Source: Dokdonella sp. (lineage in GTDB: Bacteria; Pseudomonadota; Gammaproteobacteria; Xanthomonadales; Rhodanobacteraceae). Taken from it: a DNA stretch of 13,524 nucleotides. Position 1 is the stretch's first letter, and every line of letters starts with the position of its first letter. Shown here one piece after another: positions 11,510-13,524 of the stretch. The translations under genes and the position numbers were made by a program. The notes beneath the pieces were generated by a model. It had not been told where the DNA came from, ran no database searches, and saw nothing but the letters and a program-made list of their open reading frames with translations. Location of the stretch: contig JASLGB010000037.1 in the NCBI GenBank assembly GCA_030150315.1, positions 1 through 13,524 on the forward strand, read 5' to 3'.

Positions 11510-13524
11510 ATGAGTCCTTCTTCGCTGATGGCGCGCCGCAGCGCCTGGACGATCGCGGCGGCGATTTCGATCGCGCTGCACGGCAACGGCGCGCCGGCCG
11601 CCGAAAGCGCAGTGCCCGCGTTCGAACCGATGGTGCCGTCGACGCATTTGCCGCCACGCCCGTCGCCTGCGGCCTGGTCCGGTCAGTGGCACGACGGTGC
11701 CGCGCACGCCGCGGCGCACTGGCAGCTGTCCACCGAGGCAGCCGCGGACGAGGTGGCATGCAGCGCGCCGCCGGCCGACTACCGCGCCGGCAACGATCGG
11801 GGCATGTCGCCCGAGACAAACCGCTCGAGCTCGCCGCCGCGCCTGGAGCTGCGCTTGCAGCAGGCGCGGTTCGACCCGCAAGCCGAGGCACCGCCGGTGG
11901 TGCCGGCGCTGGCCGGCTACAGCCGCGGCAGCGGCGACCGCGACTATCACCTGCTCCAGTTCCATGGCCCGCTGCGCGCCGAATGGCGCAAGGAACTGGA
12001 GCGCCGTGGCCTCGAGATCATCGACTACGTGCCCGATTTTGCGTGGCTGGTACGCGCCGACACGCGCGCCGTTTCGTCCTTGCAGGACTGGCCGGCCATG
12101 CGCTGGTCCGGTCGCTTCCTGCCAGCCTGGCGCCTGTCCGGCGACCTGGTCGATGCCGCACTGTCGCCGAAGGCCGGTGCACCGCAGCGATACCTCGTGC
12201 GCAGCTTCGCCGGCGAGCCAGCCGATGCCTTGCTGAACGCCCTGCGCGGCGCCCACATCGGCATCGTTTCGCACGGCGCCGACAACGGCGGCGGCACTCT
12301 GGTCGAGATCGATGCCGACGAAGCCGCGCTGACTGAGCTGGCGTCGATCCGCGCGGTTGCCTGGATCGAGCGCAAGCCGTCGTTTCGCGCGATGAATTCG
12401 GTGGCGCGATCCAACCAGATCCTGCGCAAGGATCTGGTCGAACAGCAGGCGCACTACTTCGGCGAAGGCGAGATCGTCGCGGTAACCGACACCGGCCTCA
12501 GTACCGGCAACCCGAACACGATCCACGCCGACTTCGCCGGCCGCGTGCGCGGCAGCGGCGTGCGCAGCGGCAGCAATCCGGCCGCGGGCCAGTACAGCGG
12601 CTCGCACGCCGGCATCGCGCCGCGCGCGCAGGTGTTCGTCTGGTCGACCTGCGTCGACTTCAGCGGCATTCCGCAGAGCAATCCGTATGCGAGCTACTGG
12701 GGCAATCTCTACGGTTTCAACAGCGCACTGCGGGTCGACAACAACTCGTGGGGATCGGCCAACCCCGACGATCAGGGCCCCTACAACACGTTTTCGCGCG
12801 AAACCGACCGTTTCATCCGCGACTATCCGGACATGGTCGCCGTGTTCGCCGCCGGCAATGGCGGCACCGACGCCGACTGGGACGGCATATCGGACTTCAG
12901 CACCGCCTCGCCGCCCTCGAACGCCAAGAACGTCATCGCGGTCGGTGCCTCGGAAAGCGTGCGCGCCAGCGGCGGCTACAGCCCGGGCGGCCCCTGCGGC
13001 GGCTGGGGCGAATGCTGGCCCAACAACTTCCCGGTACCGCCGCTGGCGCAGGATCGCCTGTCCCACAACGCCGCCGGCATGGCCGCGTTCTCCGGGCGCG
13101 GGCCGACCCTCAGCGGCCGGCTCAAGCCCGACATCGTCGCGCCGGGCACCAACATCGTGTCCGCGCGCTCGGAAGTCGCGCCGACCGACACCGTGTGGGG
13201 CGTGTACAACGCCTATTACCTGTTCGAGGGCGGCACCAGCATGGCCTCGCCGATGGTCGCCGGCGGCGCCGCCATCGTGCGCGAATTTTTCCGCAAGCAG
13301 CTCCAGCACAATCCGAGCGCCTCGCTGGTCAAGGCGGTCCTGATCAACTCCGCGCGCGACCTCGCGCCGGGCCAGTACGGCACCGGGCCGCAACAGGATG
13401 TCTGGCGACGACCGGACGTGCATCAGGGCTGGGGACGCATGGATCTGGCCAGCGCCGTGCTGTTCTCGCCGACGCGCCAGCCGGCCTATTCCGAGTACTT
13501 CCCCGGCCTGGCCACGCAGCAGGT
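11510..13524 (+). CDS. Exported S8 (subtilase) family peptidase lacking the catalytic-His segment (3' end beyond window)
   Basis: The frame is open from ATG 11510 to the right edge: 671 codons, 3' partial. AGGAAA lies 8 nt before the start. The signal peptide (RRSAWTIAAAISIALHGNGAPAA) is cleaved near residue 31. Residues about 32-295 form a long propeptide-like region with the EWRKELERRGLEIIDYVPD phrase common in proteobacterial S8 proteins. The catalytic domain has the Asp motif IVAVTDTGLSTGN (D327), VDNNSWGS, the oxyanion Asn in FAAGNGG (N450), FSGRGP, LKPDIVAPGTNI and the Ser motif GGTSMASPMVAGG (S577). The His motif (normally DxxGHGTHVAG between the Asp motif and the GIAP phrase) is absent: FAGRVRGSGVRSGSNPA runs straight on to HAGIAPRAQVFVW, about 20-25 residues short around residues 345-352. 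Reading frame and neighbouring motifs are intact, which points to an in-frame deletion or assembly collapse, or to an inactive pseudoprotease. H371 in SHAGIAP is part of the GIAP strand, not the catalytic His. Confidence 0.88.
   Translation, partial: MSPSSLMARRSAWTIAAAISIALHGNGAPAAESAVPAFEPMVPSTHLPPRPSPAAWSGQWHDGAAHAAAHWQLSTEAAADEVACSAPPADYRAGNDRGMSPETNRSSSPPRLELRLQQARFDPQAEAPPVVPALAGYSRGSGDRDYHLLQFHGPLRAEWRKELERRGLEIIDYVPDFAWLVRADTRAVSSLQDWPAMRWSGRFLPAWRLSGDLVDAALSPKAGAPQRYLVRSFAGEPADALLNALRGAHIGIVSHGADNGGGTLVEIDADEAALTELASIRAVAWIERKPSFRAMNSVARSNQILRKDLVEQQAHYFGEGEIVAVTDTGLSTGNPNTIHADFAGRVRGSGVRSGSNPAAGQYSGSHAGIAPRAQVFVWSTCVDFSGIPQSNPYASYWGNLYGFNSALRVDNNSWGSANPDDQGPYNTFSRETDRFIRDYPDMVAVFAAGNGGTDADWDGISDFSTASPPSNAKNVIAVGASESVRASGGYSPGGPCGGWGECWPNNFPVPPLAQDRLSHNAAGMAAFSGRGPTLSGRLKPDIVAPGTNIVSARSEVAPTDTVWGVYNAYYLFEGGTSMASPMVAGGAAIVREFFRKQLQHNPSASLVKAVLINSARDLAPGQYGTGPQQDVWRRPDVHQGWGRMDLASAVLFSPTRQPAYSEYFPGLATQQ

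Noticed and set aside
9814..11586. 590-codon open frame on the minus strand
   Set aside because: It is antisense to alaA, which matches a well-known enzyme along its whole length.
11354..13423. 689-codon open frame on the minus strand
   Set aside because: It is antisense to the S8 peptidase gene, whose plus frame has the Asp, Asn and Ser motifs, a signal peptide and a good Shine-Dalgarno. The minus frame is low-complexity Arg/Gly/Ala.

Overview
The window is about two thirds G+C and densely coded. Its proteins (an AlaA-type aminotransferase, RsgA, a QEGLA-motif protein, beta-helix proteins with choice-of-anchor Q endings, and S8 peptidases with a long N-terminal region) fit a gammaproteobacterium of the Lysobacterales (Xanthomonadales), probably Rhodanobacteraceae and Dokdonella-like. 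That placement is inferred from gene style and composition, not from a marker gene. I see no tRNA, rRNA, CRISPR array, transposase or integrase.

Layout. Four genes read leftward in the first 6.4 kb. In transcription order they are a QEGLA-motif (MATCAP-like) putative metalloprotease (6408-5155), a contractile-tail-sheath-like protein with an export signal (5028-3862), an exported M20D amidohydrolase (3768-2464), and a large exported beta-helix/Ig-like protein (2249 to beyond the left edge). The last one is open to the window edge, and a 781-codon antisense shadow frame lies over it. A hairpin terminator and a sigma70-like promoter separate the sheath-like gene from the amidohydrolase. Diverging from the QEGLA gene is a second exported beta-helix protein (6514-8673, +). 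It converges on rsgA (9804-8725, -) across a 13-bp-stem bidirectional terminator. rsgA diverges from alaA (9946-11184, +). A 325-bp non-coding stretch with small repeats follows, then an S8 peptidase gene (11510 to beyond the right edge, +).

Function. rsgA (ribosome small-subunit maturation) and alaA (alanine synthesis) are housekeeping genes. Five of the eight genes encode predicted exported proteins, so the window leans towards envelope and secreted functions, but nothing shows that they form one pathway.

Most unusual points: (1) a phage-type tail sheath protein with a signal peptide, no tail genes beside it, and a C-terminal LFANGFE tag resembling the IFKDGFD linker of the nearby beta-helix protein; (2) an S8 peptidase that keeps its Asp, Asn and Ser signatures but lacks the whole catalytic-His (HGTH) segment, apparently by in-frame deletion; (3) an rsgA promoter whose -10 lies 6 nt before the ATG, predicting a leaderless mRNA, and which sits inside a 17-bp palindrome; (4) a symmetric divergent promoter region with the same TGCTATGGT element facing both ways.
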